A stretch of 64,000 bases of DNA from Gracilimonas sp046602855. Lineage in GTDB: Bacteria > Bacteroidota > Rhodothermia > Balneolales > Balneolaceae. The notes under the pieces are model-generated. The model had not been told where the DNA came from. It was given only the letters and a program-made list of their open reading frames with translations, and did not search any database. Numbering within the stretch: position 1 is the stretch's first letter; each line of letters starts with the position of its first letter. Positions 26,874-35,667 of the stretch are shown piece by piece. The DNA is taken from assembly GCF_046602855.1 (NCBI RefSeq), contig NZ_JBKINJ010000002.1, positions 806,001 to 870,000 of the forward strand, written 5' to 3'. A program made the position numbers and the translations under genes.

Positions 26874-29800
26874 TCATTTGATCGGTACTACCACACTAAG
26901 ATACGTACCCCTGTTTGGTTTGCTGTCAAATTCGAAAGTCCCCCCCAATGCGCCTGCTCTTGTCTTTATGGTTTGCAGGCCTAAACCCGGCTTAAAATCG
27001 TCAGCATTAACATCAAATCCTATGCCATTATCATCAATTGAGAGAATCAAATCAAGTTTATCCTTAATAAGCTGAATATTAATCTCATCAGCTTCAGAAT
27101 ATTTCACAGCATTTGATAACCCTTCCTGACTTATCCGGTATAAATTGAACTGCAACTCTCTTCCAAGTTCAAGGTCTTCGATATTATGATAATATTTAAT
27201 ATCGATGCCTGAGGTTTTTTTAAGGCTTTCTACAAGAGATTGAACGGCCAGTGCAAGACCATAGTCATCGACAACCCTCGGAAGAAGGTTCCTTGAGATC
27301 TGAGCCGTTTCAGTTACTGCATATTGTAAAAGGTTGAGTCCATTTTCCAATTGTTCTTTTTTACGATCACTCAGTGCGTCAGCTTCATCTTGTACAGAAT
27401 TTAGATTCATGTTGGCTGCCGCCAGATATTGACCAAGTCCATCATGAAGCTCCTGAGCAATTCTTGCCCGTTCCTTATTTTCGCCCTCTACAAGAGAGGC
27501 TAAAACCATTTCTTCCGCTTTTTTCTGCTCGGTTATATCGTTGACTAAAATTAAGCGATAATCATTGCCAAAATAATTTATGGAAGAACCGGTGATCCGA
27601 ACGTCAATAATGTCCTTGTCTTTTGTAATATGTCGCCACTCGGTTGTATCAGTTACATTACGCTCAGCATGTATTTTAACGATGTTAAGAAATTTTCTTC
27701 GATCTTCTTTAGGCCTGATATCGAGCAGGGTCATGCTATAAAAATCTTTACGGGAGTAACCGTAATGTTTTATAGCAGCATCATTGACCTCGATGAACTT
27801 CAGGCTTTCAGGATCATAGATCCACATGGGTAGGGGACTCTTTTGAAACAGGAGACGGTAATTGTGTTCAGATTCAGCCAGCCTTTCTTCAGCTTCAACC
27901 TGTGCTGTCACGTCAATCACGGTTGAGATCATCAGGTTTTGTTCATACAAAGGAATATTTTTGGCGTTGATAAGCTTTTCACTTCCTTGTCGGGTTGTAA
28001 TTCTGAGGTGCTCCCAGTTCATTCGTTCTGGATTCCGGGATGCCATATCTGCGGCTACCATTTCAACCATACGCTTACGGTGTGCTTCATCCGGGTAGAT
28101 CTTTTCGAAAAAGGTGTCCACATCTGTCAGAACCTCTTTTGGCCAACCATAGATCTCAGAAAATTTCCTATTCATGATCGTAACTTCTCCTGTGTCGATC
28201 AGATTTACGGCAACTCCAATAGGTAGGTTCTCAAGGGTGGCTTCGATGAATTTGTTACGTCGTGTTAAAGCGATCTGGAACTCTTCGCGTTCTGTGGTGT
28301 CCTGTATAGTGCCACTTATGGCAATTGGGTTGCCATCATCATCATACTCAGTTTCAGCAAGTTCGTGAAAATAACCGATCTCTCCGGTGTCCGGTTTGAT
28401 GATCCTGTATCGAATATTCAGTGTTCCAGACTCAAGGGCATTTTTAAAAGCTTCCCGGTATTCATATCTGTCGTCGGGGTGAATAAGCTTTAAAGAGCTA
28501 TCTAAATCGGAGTCCATTTGACCGGGTTTCAAACCTATAATATCATAATATCCCTGAGAAAATATAGCATGGTCGTTTTCAATATCTCTCCACCAATGCC
28601 CAAAGTCAGCTATCTCTTCAGCTTTTCGATACCTTTCTGCCAATTCCTGGAGTCGGGTCTGATATTCCACGGTTTCGGTGATATCTTGAACTGTACCGCT
28701 TATCATGTAAGGATCCCCGTTCTCATCCTCATCAATGCGGCCTAATTCATGAATATGGGCAATATCGCCGCTCTTTTGTTTAATAATGCGGTAGTGGATA
28801 TCCAGAATGCCTGTTGTGTATGATCTTTCAATGGCATTTAAAAAGAAATCAAAATCATCGGGATGAATGACACGTTTTAAGAGGTCGAAATTGAAATCTT
28901 CTTCTTTTGGATCCACTTCGACGATCTTATAAAAGCCCTCTGAAACTGTAGACTCGTTTGTATTTAGATTTCGTTTCCAATGTCCAAAATTGGCAAGTTT
29001 TTCCGCATTTCGGTAGCGCTCGGTTAAATTTTGAAGTTTATTCTCATGTTTTTTTCTTTCGGTGATATCCCTTATCACACTTACTACTTTTTCAATTTTC
29101 CCTTCCTCATTTTTTACGAGAGAGACCGTGTGGTCTGAATAAAACTCGGTCCCGTTTTTCTTTTTCATCTTGAATTCTGTCCTGAAAACTCCGCTTTTTT
29201 CCAGGTCGTCAGTTCCCATTTCGTCAAATTTCTTGTAATGGGAATCATCTATATGGAGTATTTGGGTAGAACTCCCTATGAGTTCATCCTCGGTATATCC
29301 AAAGAGTTCACAGGTCGTTTTATTACAGTTGCTGATGGTTCGAATTTCAGGATCGAGAATGATCACGCTTTCCTGAAGGCTTTCAAAGGTCTTTTTTAAC
29401 AGCTCCCTCGATTCCTTTATCTCAGTTTGAGAGGCTTTTAGGTCGGTGATGTCCATGCCTATGCCGATTGTGCTACCGTCAGATATCCTGATATTGGCCC
29501 ATCGCTGAATGCGTTCTTCTCCGTCTTTAGTGAGGGTTTCAAATTCCCGGAATCTACCATCAGCCTTATCGATAGATTTCCATGCTTTTCTTCGCATATT
29601 TTCATCAGGATAGACAAACTCCATAATGCTTGGTTGTTCCAGATCAGTCTCAGTAAAACCTGTAATATCTTCAAATGCTTTATTTACGCGGATTGTTTTA
29701 CCTTCATCTGAGGTAATACCGATCATCACGGGAATGTTCCTGAAAACACTCTCGAACAGTTCTTTTTCCCTTTGGTACTCGTCCTCCAGTTTCTTTTGTT

Positions 29801-30383
29801 CAGTAATATCAGCTACCACGCCTGACAGATGAGTGGCTTTACCATTTTCGTCGTAAACCAGGTTGCCGCGGCTATGCATCCATTGAATTTCGTTATCTTC
29901 TGTGACCACCCTGTATTTAACCTGAAAACCCGGGTTCTCTCTGTTAATAGTTTTTTCAAGTTCTTCACTGACGTAGTCTCTGTCATCAGGATGTATGGCA
30001 TAATAAAATTTATCAAGGTCCCACTTTACAGGGTTTTTTGTAATACCAAACAATTTGTGATGAAATTCGGAGCGTTGAATTTCATTTGTTTTAAGGTCAA
30101 TACTCCATGTCGCCATTCCTGCCGCAAATAATGCAGTGTCGATCCGTTCCTTTTCAGTTGAAATGCGCTCGTTACTTAGATATATAAGATAGTACAGAAA
30201 CAAGGCTGTTACTGATACATAGAAAAGGCCTTTTATGGTTTGATACTGTGAAATAAGCTGGGCATCCTTTGTTAGCCATATCAAAAATTGATCTGAAAGC
30301 AGGATCCAGAGCATGGCAAACACAAGATACAAGAAAGTAATAGAGAGCGCATTTGGCTTTAATAGATCAGGGGCCCGGAGCAT
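26874..30383 (-). CDS. Seven-PAS NarX-type (HisKA_3) sensor histidine kinase
   Basis: 1169 residues. Two N-terminal membrane helices (about 13-33 and 47-66) with a short outside loop, then seven PAS/PAC domains between about 75 and 955. The fourth and fifth are internal near-duplicates, each introduced by a coiled segment ending FGHW (near 466 and 594). The catalytic part is HisKA_3 with His980 (ELHDGLGQYL) and HATPase with SNAVKYSEA, DDNGIGFD and GLGLQTIKTRA. All catalytic residues are intact. PAS2 to PAS7 are cytoplasmic, so most sensing should be internal (redox, ligand or protein contacts). Paired with the NarL-type regulator just downstream. Confidence 0.95.
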   Translation of the reverse strand: MLRAPDLLKPNALSITFLYLVFAMLWILLSDQFLIWLTKDAQLISQYQTIKGLFYVSVTALFLYYLIYLSNERISTEKERIDTALFAAGMATWSIDLKTNEIQRSEFHHKLFGITKNPVKWDLDKFYYAIHPDDRDYVSEELEKTINRENPGFQVKYRVVTEDNEIQWMHSRGNLVYDENGKATHLSGVVADITEQKKLEDEYQREKELFESVFRNIPVMIGITSDEGKTIRVNKAFEDITGFTETDLEQPSIMEFVYPDENMRRKAWKSIDKADGRFREFETLTKDGEERIQRWANIRISDGSTIGIGMDITDLKASQTEIKESRELLKKTFESLQESVIILDPEIRTISNCNKTTCELFGYTEDELIGSSTQILHIDDSHYKKFDEMGTDDLEKSGVFRTEFKMKKKNGTEFYSDHTVSLVKNEEGKIEKVVSVIRDITERKKHENKLQNLTERYRNAEKLANFGHWKRNLNTNESTVSEGFYKIVEVDPKEEDFNFDLLKRVIHPDDFDFFLNAIERSYTTGILDIHYRIIKQKSGDIAHIHELGRIDEDENGDPYMISGTVQDITETVEYQTRLQELAERYRKAEEIADFGHWWRDIENDHAIFSQGYYDIIGLKPGQMDSDLDSSLKLIHPDDRYEYREAFKNALESGTLNIRYRIIKPDTGEIGYFHELAETEYDDDGNPIAISGTIQDTTEREEFQIALTRRNKFIEATLENLPIGVAVNLIDTGEVTIMNRKFSEIYGWPKEVLTDVDTFFEKIYPDEAHRKRMVEMVAADMASRNPERMNWEHLRITTRQGSEKLINAKNIPLYEQNLMISTVIDVTAQVEAEERLAESEHNYRLLFQKSPLPMWIYDPESLKFIEVNDAAIKHYGYSRKDFYSMTLLDIRPKEDRRKFLNIVKIHAERNVTDTTEWRHITKDKDIIDVRITGSSINYFGNDYRLILVNDITEQKKAEEMVLASLVEGENKERARIAQELHDGLGQYLAAANMNLNSVQDEADALSDRKKEQLENGLNLLQYAVTETAQISRNLLPRVVDDYGLALAVQSLVESLKKTSGIDIKYYHNIEDLELGRELQFNLYRISQEGLSNAVKYSEADEINIQLIKDKLDLILSIDDNGIGFDVNADDFKPGLGLQTIKTRAGALGGTFEFDSKPNRGTYLSVVVPIK

Positions 30384-30509
30384 GATTTAAATGCATTAAT
30401 TCAGTTAACTTTTAGAATAAACTAAGTGCTTTATGGAGCAAACACCAAACAATTTTAATCCCATTTGAGAAAAAGATGTGAAAGTGTTGGCAGGGAATAT
30501 TGTATCAAT

Positions 30510-30546
30510 AAAAAACCACCCCCACCTTTAAAAGGCGAGGGTGGTT
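30510..30546 (-). terminator. Rho-independent terminator, minus strand, with no assigned gene
   Basis: Stem AACCACCC / GGGTGGTT with six A residues on the plus strand at 30510-30515 (T tract on minus). It lies ahead of the seven-PAS kinase gene and could end an unrecognised small RNA. Confidence 0.75.
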
Positions 30547-30770
30547 GTACTTGCACCCACGATTACCCAAACTGGTTCTCTTGACCATAAAGTCAGAGCG
30601 ATCTCAAAGCCATTCCTTACAAAAAAAGTGAAAAAATATTTTAGCCCTTAAAGTGCCGTTCAAATAGGTTTTAGGCAGGATTATTACGCTTCGGTAGTTA
30701 TAAGTCAATTTAAGTAAAGAATAAAATAGAGTAATTCTGTGCGCGAATGAGAGTGGAAAGGATACATAAT

Positions 30771-30799
30771 AAAAAAGCCATCTCTGTTGGGAGATGGCT
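30771..30799 (-). terminator. Rho-independent terminator of the tRNA-Arg transcript
   Basis: Stem AGCCATCTC / GAGATGGCT (30776-30784 with 30791-30799) and six A residues at 30771-30776, read as T on the minus strand. It lies 15 nt past the tRNA 3' end. Confidence 0.88.
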
Positions 30800-30814
30800 A
30801 GAAGATCAGGAATG

Positions 30815-30888
30815 TACACCCGGGGGGATTCGAACCTCCAACCGCCTGATTCGTAGTCAGGTACTCTATCCAATTGAGCTACGGGTGC
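30815..30888 (-). tRNA. tRNA-Arg (anticodon ACG)
   Basis: Full cloverleaf on the minus strand. Acceptor GCACCCG pairs with CGGGTGT; D arm GCTC/GAGT; anticodon stem CCTGA/TCAGG with loop CTACGAA (anticodon ACG, decoding CGN after A34-to-inosine editing); variable region CGGTT; T loop TTCGAAT. Two weak points: the T stem reads GGAGG/CCCCC, giving an A51-C63 mismatch, and the terminal pair is G1-U72. No CCA is encoded (CAT follows the discriminator A), so the CCA end must be added. The transcript is closed by its own terminator. Confidence 0.93.
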
Positions 30889-31290
30889 AATTATTTGAGA
30901 GCACTAAAGATAAGAAGTTATATACAGCAGGGCAATTTATTTTCGGTGCAGTAAAAATACCAGCATTCAGCACCATCAGCTCTGAATATATCTTTTAAGA
31001 TCATCCGTTTTTGTGGTCTGATTAATTTATTTAACAAAAAAAGTTAAAAGACTAATATAAAAGCAAGTTATATCCAAAATCATCAATATACTTTCGAGAA
31101 ACCAAACGAAAAAAGCTAACGCTTAAATCAAAATAGCTTCATCAATAATTAATTTATACTTCATAGTATGACGGTAATTCAATACACTGCTTCGTATGTT
31201 TTTATGTTTCATTTCCTTTCCTTTGCTAAAACAAATACTTTCAAGAGAAGCAGTCTCAACTTATAACCAGCGATAATAGAATTTTTCGGT
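30889..31290. other. 402-bp AT-rich gap upstream of the sugar porter
   Basis: No gene seen. It holds the promoter region of the tRNA (minus) and of the MFS gene (plus). I find no convincing consensus promoter or operator. Confidence 0.5.
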
Positions 31291-32847
31291 ATGCGAAATA
31301 AAAAATATGTTTATGCAGTTTCACTGGTTGTGGCGTTGGGTGGTTTTCTTATGGGGTTCGATGCTTCCGTTATTTCAGGCGTTAACAGATTTATTGAGTT
31401 GGAGTTTGATCTTTCCAAAATTGAATTGGGATGGGCAGTTGCATCCTTAACACTTAGCTCTACCATTGCCATGTTGGTTGCGGGCCCATTAAGTGATAAG
31501 TTCAGCAGAAAGCGCGTTTTGAGTGCCGCAGCTATACTCTATACCATTTCAGCCATAGGTTCTGCATTAGCCCCGTCTTTTATTTTTTTAGTGATCGCGC
31601 GTATGATCGGTGGACTGGGAGTTGGCGCCTCACTTATTGTTGCTCCTATGTACATAGCTGAAATGGCACCGGCTAAAAACAGGGGAAGCCTGGTCTCACT
31701 GAACCAACTGAATATAGTATTAGGTATATCGGTAGCTTTTTTTACCAATTATATGATCCTGCAGCTGGGCAAGTCTGACCTATCTTGGGTGCACACCCTG
31801 CAGATCGATGCTCACAACTGGCGATGGATGTTAGGGCTGGAAACCCTGCCAGCGATGTTGTATTTCGCAGGACTGTTCTTTGTGCCTCGAAGTCCCCGAT
31901 GGTTGATCATGAAAGGAGAAGATGAAGAGGCTCAGGTAGTGCTCAATAAAGTAAATAGCAAGGAAAAGGCTCAGGAAGCTTTTTCTGCCGTTAAAGAAAG
32001 TTTTGAGGCTGAGAAAGATCAGGATAAGCGGTCGATACTTGATCTGTTCAAACCTGCGCTCAAGCTGGTACTTTTGGTGGGTGTTGTGATAGGGATACTT
32101 CAGCAAATTACCGGGATCAATGCGGTCTTCTTTTACGCCCCCATGATCTTTGAGCAATCGGGGATAGGGACAGATGCTTCCTTTGTGCAGGCTATACTTG
32201 TTGGACTTACAAACCTGGTGTTTACGGTTCTTGCCATACTCTTTATTGACAAAGTAGGGCGCAAGCCGTTACTCATATTTGGGTTGACGGGCATCGCGCT
32301 GTGCATGTTCATCCTAGCTTATGAGTTTGATAAGGCTACTTATACGCTTCAGCCAGAAACGGTAATCGAACTACCTGAAGCCATCAACCAGCAGCAGATA
32401 AGCCCGATGGTAGGAGTGACCTATGAAAATGATCTGGCGTTTAAAGAGGCTCTTGCAAATACTTTAGGGGAGGATATGGCTCAAAGTTTTGAGTCACAGC
32501 TTATCACCCAGGCTACAGATATCAATGCTACACTTATATTGATCGGAATTATTGGGTTCGTGGCCTCTTTTGCTATATCCATCGGTCCGGTTATGTGGGT
32601 GCTATTCTCTGAAATATTCCCTAACTATATACGGGGCTTAGCTATTTCATTTGTTGGCCTTATCAACTCCGGAGTCAGCTTCGGGGTTCAGCTTGTGTTC
32701 CCATGGGAGCTGGCCAATCTGGGCAGTTCACTTACTTTTTTAATATATGGGATTTTTGCCGCAGCAGGACTCTTGTTCATTATTTGGGTGGTTCCTGAAA
32801 CAAAAGGGAAATCACTTGAGGAGCTTGAAATCTATCTTGCAAAATAG
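31291..32847 (+). CDS. MFS sugar porter (sugar/H+ symporter family)
   Basis: 518 residues with 12 predicted membrane helices. Sugar-porter signatures are present: GPLSDKFSRKRVL after TM2 (the G-x-x-x-D-R/K-x-x-R/K-R motif), R-G-S near NRGSLVSLNQL, PRSPRWLIMKG, QQITGINAVFFYAPMIF in TM7, DKVGRKPLL between TM8 and TM9, and the closing PETKGKSLEELE. It should import a hexose, pentose or polyol with protons. One oddity is an insert of about 60 polar residues (around 350-410) in the loop between TM9 and TM10, which faces outside and is longer than usual. No sugar kinase or regulator gene is next to it. Confidence 0.93.
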   Translation: MRNKKYVYAVSLVVALGGFLMGFDASVISGVNRFIELEFDLSKIELGWAVASLTLSSTIAMLVAGPLSDKFSRKRVLSAAAILYTISAIGSALAPSFIFLVIARMIGGLGVGASLIVAPMYIAEMAPAKNRGSLVSLNQLNIVLGISVAFFTNYMILQLGKSDLSWVHTLQIDAHNWRWMLGLETLPAMLYFAGLFFVPRSPRWLIMKGEDEEAQVVLNKVNSKEKAQEAFSAVKESFEAEKDQDKRSILDLFKPALKLVLLVGVVIGILQQITGINAVFFYAPMIFEQSGIGTDASFVQAILVGLTNLVFTVLAILFIDKVGRKPLLIFGLTGIALCMFILAYEFDKATYTLQPETVIELPEAINQQQISPMVGVTYENDLAFKEALANTLGEDMAQSFESQLITQATDINATLILIGIIGFVASFAISIGPVMWVLFSEIFPNYIRGLAISFVGLINSGVSFGVQLVFPWELANLGSSLTFLIYGIFAAAGLLFIIWVVPETKGKSLEELEIYLAK

Positions 32848-33219
32848 GCTATAGTAGCTTTGCCAAAAAGATACAATGGAGATTAATATTAATCCGAATA
32901 TCTAAATACCTGAATTTGTGTAATACAGTTTGTTGGCTTTCATAAGTCCAGGCAGCTTCGTTTAGTTGTTTCCCCATCTTATCAACTACAACTGGCTTAC
33001 GTTTCAATAAAAGATGTTCTTGCAAAGCTTAGAGAACAAAAGCTCTATTTTGTTGAATAGAAAGACTGCTCTCCACAGCGCCAATATTCGTCACACGATC
33101 TATTTTCATGCATTAACTAATAGTTTTTTTGTATTATTATATGCGAAGCAAAAGGTTTAGGTAAATTATAATTAAGGTTTTTAATTTGTTGTCATTCAAT
33201 TAAATCATATAGGAATAGT
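32848..33219. other. 372-bp gap, possible eroded frame on the minus strand
   Basis: No intact gene. On the minus strand a frame from ATG 33109 runs to about 32850 with a single internal TAA (33029-33031). Its translation resembles no family I know. It may be an old gene remnant or chance. Confidence 0.3.
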
Positions 33220-33564
33220 ATGAATTACAATGTTTCGGAAAAGTATAATTGTGTCGTTATAGAACTGAAAGGTAATGTAATGGGAGGACCTGATGCTGAG
33301 ATCTTTCGGGATGAACTCCATAAACTCATTGAGGAAGGGAAAAAGGAAGTTGTTGTAGACCTGGGCAAAGTGAAGTTTATGAATTCGTCCGGCCTTGGTA
33401 TTCTAATTGGTGGCCTTACCACTATGAAGAATGCCGGCGGTGAGCTTGTTATATGCCAGGCAGATAAGAAGGTCGAAAGTTTACTCATGGTAACACAGCT
33501 GATCAAAGTATTCGATCATTATCGTACACTTGATGATGCAATTGCTCATTTTGATAATAAATAG
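33220..33564 (+). CDS. STAS-domain anti-anti-sigma factor-like protein
   Basis: 114 residues, a single STAS domain of the SpoIIAA/RsbV kind. The phosphorylation loop FMNSSGLGILI carries the conserved serine pair (Ser56/57). Such proteins free a sigma factor by binding its anti-sigma kinase, and are switched off by serine phosphorylation. No anti-sigma kinase (RsbW-like), PP2C phosphatase or sigma factor lies nearby, so the partner is encoded elsewhere. It is monocistronic, with its own terminator. Confidence 0.92.
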   Translation: MNYNVSEKYNCVVIELKGNVMGGPDAEIFRDELHKLIEEGKKEVVVDLGKVKFMNSSGLGILIGGLTTMKNAGGELVICQADKKVESLLMVTQLIKVFDHYRTLDDAIAHFDNK

Positions 33565-33575
33565 TAGATATAAAA

Positions 33576-33616
33576 AGATCCTGCAACAAATTATCACTGC
33601 AGGATCTGCATTTTTT
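33576..33616 (+). terminator. Rho-independent terminator after the STAS gene
   Basis: Perfect 10-bp stem AGATCCTGCA / TGCAGGATCT (33576-33585 with 33598-33607), a 12-base loop, then GCA and six T residues. Confidence 0.88.
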
Positions 33617-33666
33617 GAACCAAACAATTCAGATAAATTTCCTGAATTGTTTTCTACATCTGATTC

Positions 33667-34980
33667 TTAATAACGGTACTGATCAGATTTGTATGGACCG
33701 GTTATCGGTACGCCAATATATTCAGCCTGATCTTCGGTCAGTGTTTCCAGTTCTACACCGATCTTGGATAAGTGCAGCCGGGCTACTTTCTCATCCAGTG
33801 ATTTTGGCAGTACGTGAACACCGGGTTCGAATTCTTCAGGTCGATTCCAAAGTGCGATTTGTGCCAGCGTTTGATTTGTGAAACTGTTACTCATCACAAA
33901 CGATGGATGTCCGGTTGCATTACCAAGGTTCATCAACCTTCCCTGTGATAGTAGTACCAATTGTTTACCACTGTCATTCAGCGTAAAGATATCAACCTGT
34001 GGTTTGATATTTTCTTCTTTGGAATTTTTCTTAAGCCATGCCACGTCGATCTCATTGTCAAAGTGACCAATATTTCCAACGATAGCTTTGTCCTTCATCT
34101 TCTTGAAGTGGCGGTCTGTGATGATGTCTTTGTTACCGGTTGCGGTTACAAAAATATCACCTTCTTCAGCGGCATCATCCATTTTTTTGACTTCAAAGCC
34201 GTCCATAGCAGCCTGAAGAGCACAGATCGGATCGATCTCAGTTACGATCACCCGTGCGCCGGCGCCTTTAAGTGAAGCTGCCGTTCCTTTACCTACATCA
34301 CCGTAACCACCCACAACGGCTACTTTACCGGCCATCATTACATCGGTGGCACGACGGATAGCGTCAGCTGCAGATTCCTTGCATCCGTATTTGTTGTCAA
34401 ATTTGGACTTGGTTACGGAATCATTAACGTTAATGGCAGGGAGGGTTAAAGTACCCTTTCGTTCTCTTTCGATCAGGCGAAGAACACCGGTCGTAGTTTC
34501 TTCAGAAATTCCGTTGATGCCATCAACCAATTCCGGATAATCATCAAGCACCATGTTGGTTAGGTCACCGCCATCATCCAGGATCATATTCAATGGTTGT
34601 CCATCAGGGAAGATCAGAGTTTGCTCAATGGCCCAGTTAAATTCTTCTTCAGTCATGCCTTTCCAAGCATACACAGGAACACCGGCTTCAGCCATGGCAG
34701 CGGCCGCATGATCCTGAGTGGAATAAATATTACAGGACGACCAGGTTACGTCCGCTCCCAGTTCTATCAGTGTTTCGATCAAGACGGCTGTTTGAATGGT
34801 CATATGAAGGCAACCGGCGATTCGTGCGCCTTTTAATGGTTGTTCATCTGCGTATTCCTCACGCAGCGCCATCAAACCGGGCATTTCTGCTTCAGCAAGT
34901 TCTATTTCCTGACGCCCATAGTGCGCCTGTGAAATATCTTTTACTTTGTATGGTAGTTTCTCTTCTTTTACTTTTGGCAT
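33667..34980 (-). CDS. ahcY: Adenosylhomocysteinase (S-adenosylhomocysteine hydrolase)
   Basis: 437 residues, full length. Landmarks: CLHMTIQTAVLIETL (substrate site), SSCNIYSTQDHAAAA, DDGGDLTNMV, NVNDSVTKSKFDN, the NAD-binding VGGYGDVGKG, GNIGHFDNEID and the C-terminal KSDQYRY with the conserved Lys/Tyr reaching the partner subunit's NAD. It splits S-adenosylhomocysteine into adenosine and homocysteine, removing the product of methyl transfer. It starts 5 nt after the thioredoxin-like gene, so the two are co-transcribed. Confidence 0.97.
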   Translation of the reverse strand: MPKVKEEKLPYKVKDISQAHYGRQEIELAEAEMPGLMALREEYADEQPLKGARIAGCLHMTIQTAVLIETLIELGADVTWSSCNIYSTQDHAAAAMAEAGVPVYAWKGMTEEEFNWAIEQTLIFPDGQPLNMILDDGGDLTNMVLDDYPELVDGINGISEETTTGVLRLIERERKGTLTLPAINVNDSVTKSKFDNKYGCKESAADAIRRATDVMMAGKVAVVGGYGDVGKGTAASLKGAGARVIVTEIDPICALQAAMDGFEVKKMDDAAEEGDIFVTATGNKDIITDRHFKKMKDKAIVGNIGHFDNEIDVAWLKKNSKEENIKPQVDIFTLNDSGKQLVLLSQGRLMNLGNATGHPSFVMSNSFTNQTLAQIALWNRPEEFEPGVHVLPKSLDEKVARLHLSKIGVELETLTEDQAEYIGVPITGPYKSDQYRY

Positions 34981-34985
34981 GTTAA

Positions 34986-35513
34986 TTATGATGTTTTGTG
35001 TTGTTCTATAATTTCTTTTGCGTCGTTATAATCATTCCCGGATAATCCCAATTCTGATTTGATCAAATATCCTTCAGGATCAAAAAATACTTTAAAAGGG
35101 ATACCAAGTGTGATAACCTCTGCTCCTACACTATTTTTATCCAATACATATTTGAAGTTGTAATCGTTGTTATTTTTAAAATTAACAACGTCCTCTTCAG
35201 AGTCAGAATTATTGAGGTTTACAGCAAGCATCACAAAGTCATCGCTGTATTCTCGTTGAAGGGAATCCATAGCCGGGAATACCTGCAAACATGGGCTACA
35301 CCAGGTTTCCCAGAAATCAACCATGATGACCTTACCGGAATAATCCTGAATGGAAACCTCATTTCCCTCAAGATCATAAAATGTGGCATTCCAGATCACT
35401 TCATCAATGTTAGTATCCTGCTGGCTCAGATCCCTGGGATTTTTACGTGCATCACACGCACCTATTAATCCGATCAGGATCAATCCGAAGATGGATAATG
35501 AAAGTTTTTTCAT
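34986..35513 (-). CDS. TlpA/ResA-like thioredoxin-fold lipoprotein
   Basis: 175 residues. Lipoprotein signal with lipobox LIGAC (Cys20), then a TlpA-like thioredoxin fold with the redox motif WCSPC (Cys72, Cys75) and the cis-Pro loop GIPFKVFFD. It is probably a membrane-anchored extracytoplasmic thiol reductase, for example for cytochrome c maturation or protein repair. It is the first gene of a pair with ahcY. A TATCTTTA box lies 42 nt upstream of its ATG on the minus strand. Confidence 0.92.
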   Translation of the reverse strand: MKKLSLSIFGLILIGLIGACDARKNPRDLSQQDTNIDEVIWNATFYDLEGNEVSIQDYSGKVIMVDFWETWCSPCLQVFPAMDSLQREYSDDFVMLAVNLNNSDSEEDVVNFKNNNDYNFKYVLDKNSVGAEVITLGIPFKVFFDPEGYLIKSELGLSGNDYNDAKEIIEQHKTS

Positions 35514-35555
35514 AAAAATTGTTTATTGAATAGCTTTGTTGGGTTTATAACCAAA

Positions 35556-35563
35556 TAAAGATA
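35556..35563 (-). promoter_or_regulatory. Possible promoter core of the tlpA-like/ahcY operon
   Basis: TATCTTTA on the minus strand, 42 nt before the ATG of the thioredoxin-like gene. It matches TAnnTTTG in seven of eight places. A TTTTTG lies further upstream, but the gap is longer than usual. Confidence 0.3.
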
Positions 35564-35654
35564 AGGTTTAGTTTCGTGAATTAAGAACAAAAACCGTAAA
35601 GAGACAGATTCAGAGAAATGGATAATGAAGGATCAATTTTTGATTTAATAATCA

Positions 35655-35662
35655 TATCTTTG
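35655..35662 (+). promoter_or_regulatory. TATCTTTG promoter core 5 nt before the lhgO ATG
   Basis: A perfect TAnnTTTG element ends 5 nt before ATG 35668. If it is used, transcription would begin at or next to the start codon, giving a leaderless mRNA. A TTG lies 12 nt upstream, which is short for the -33 element. Confidence 0.4.
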
Positions 35663-35667
35663 GTGAT

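Larger units (their letters stand above)
30384..30814. other. Non-coding gap with two minus-strand terminators
   Basis: No convincing gene. Two minus-strand hairpin-plus-T-tract structures lie at 30510-30546 and 30771-30799. The second ends the tRNA transcript. The first has no recognised gene in front of it, so a short RNA ending there (about 30510-30640) is possible. A 27-codon minus-strand frame within it shows no protein features. Confidence 0.5.

Noticed and set aside
30515..30600. Short peptide of 27 codons on the minus strand ahead of the orphan terminator
   Set aside because: No ribosome-binding site, no conserved motif, and its frame runs through the terminator stem.
32849..33109. 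87-codon minus-strand frame with one internal stop
   Set aside because: No family resemblance, and a frame of this length with one stop is not rare by chance. Mentioned only in the gap entry.
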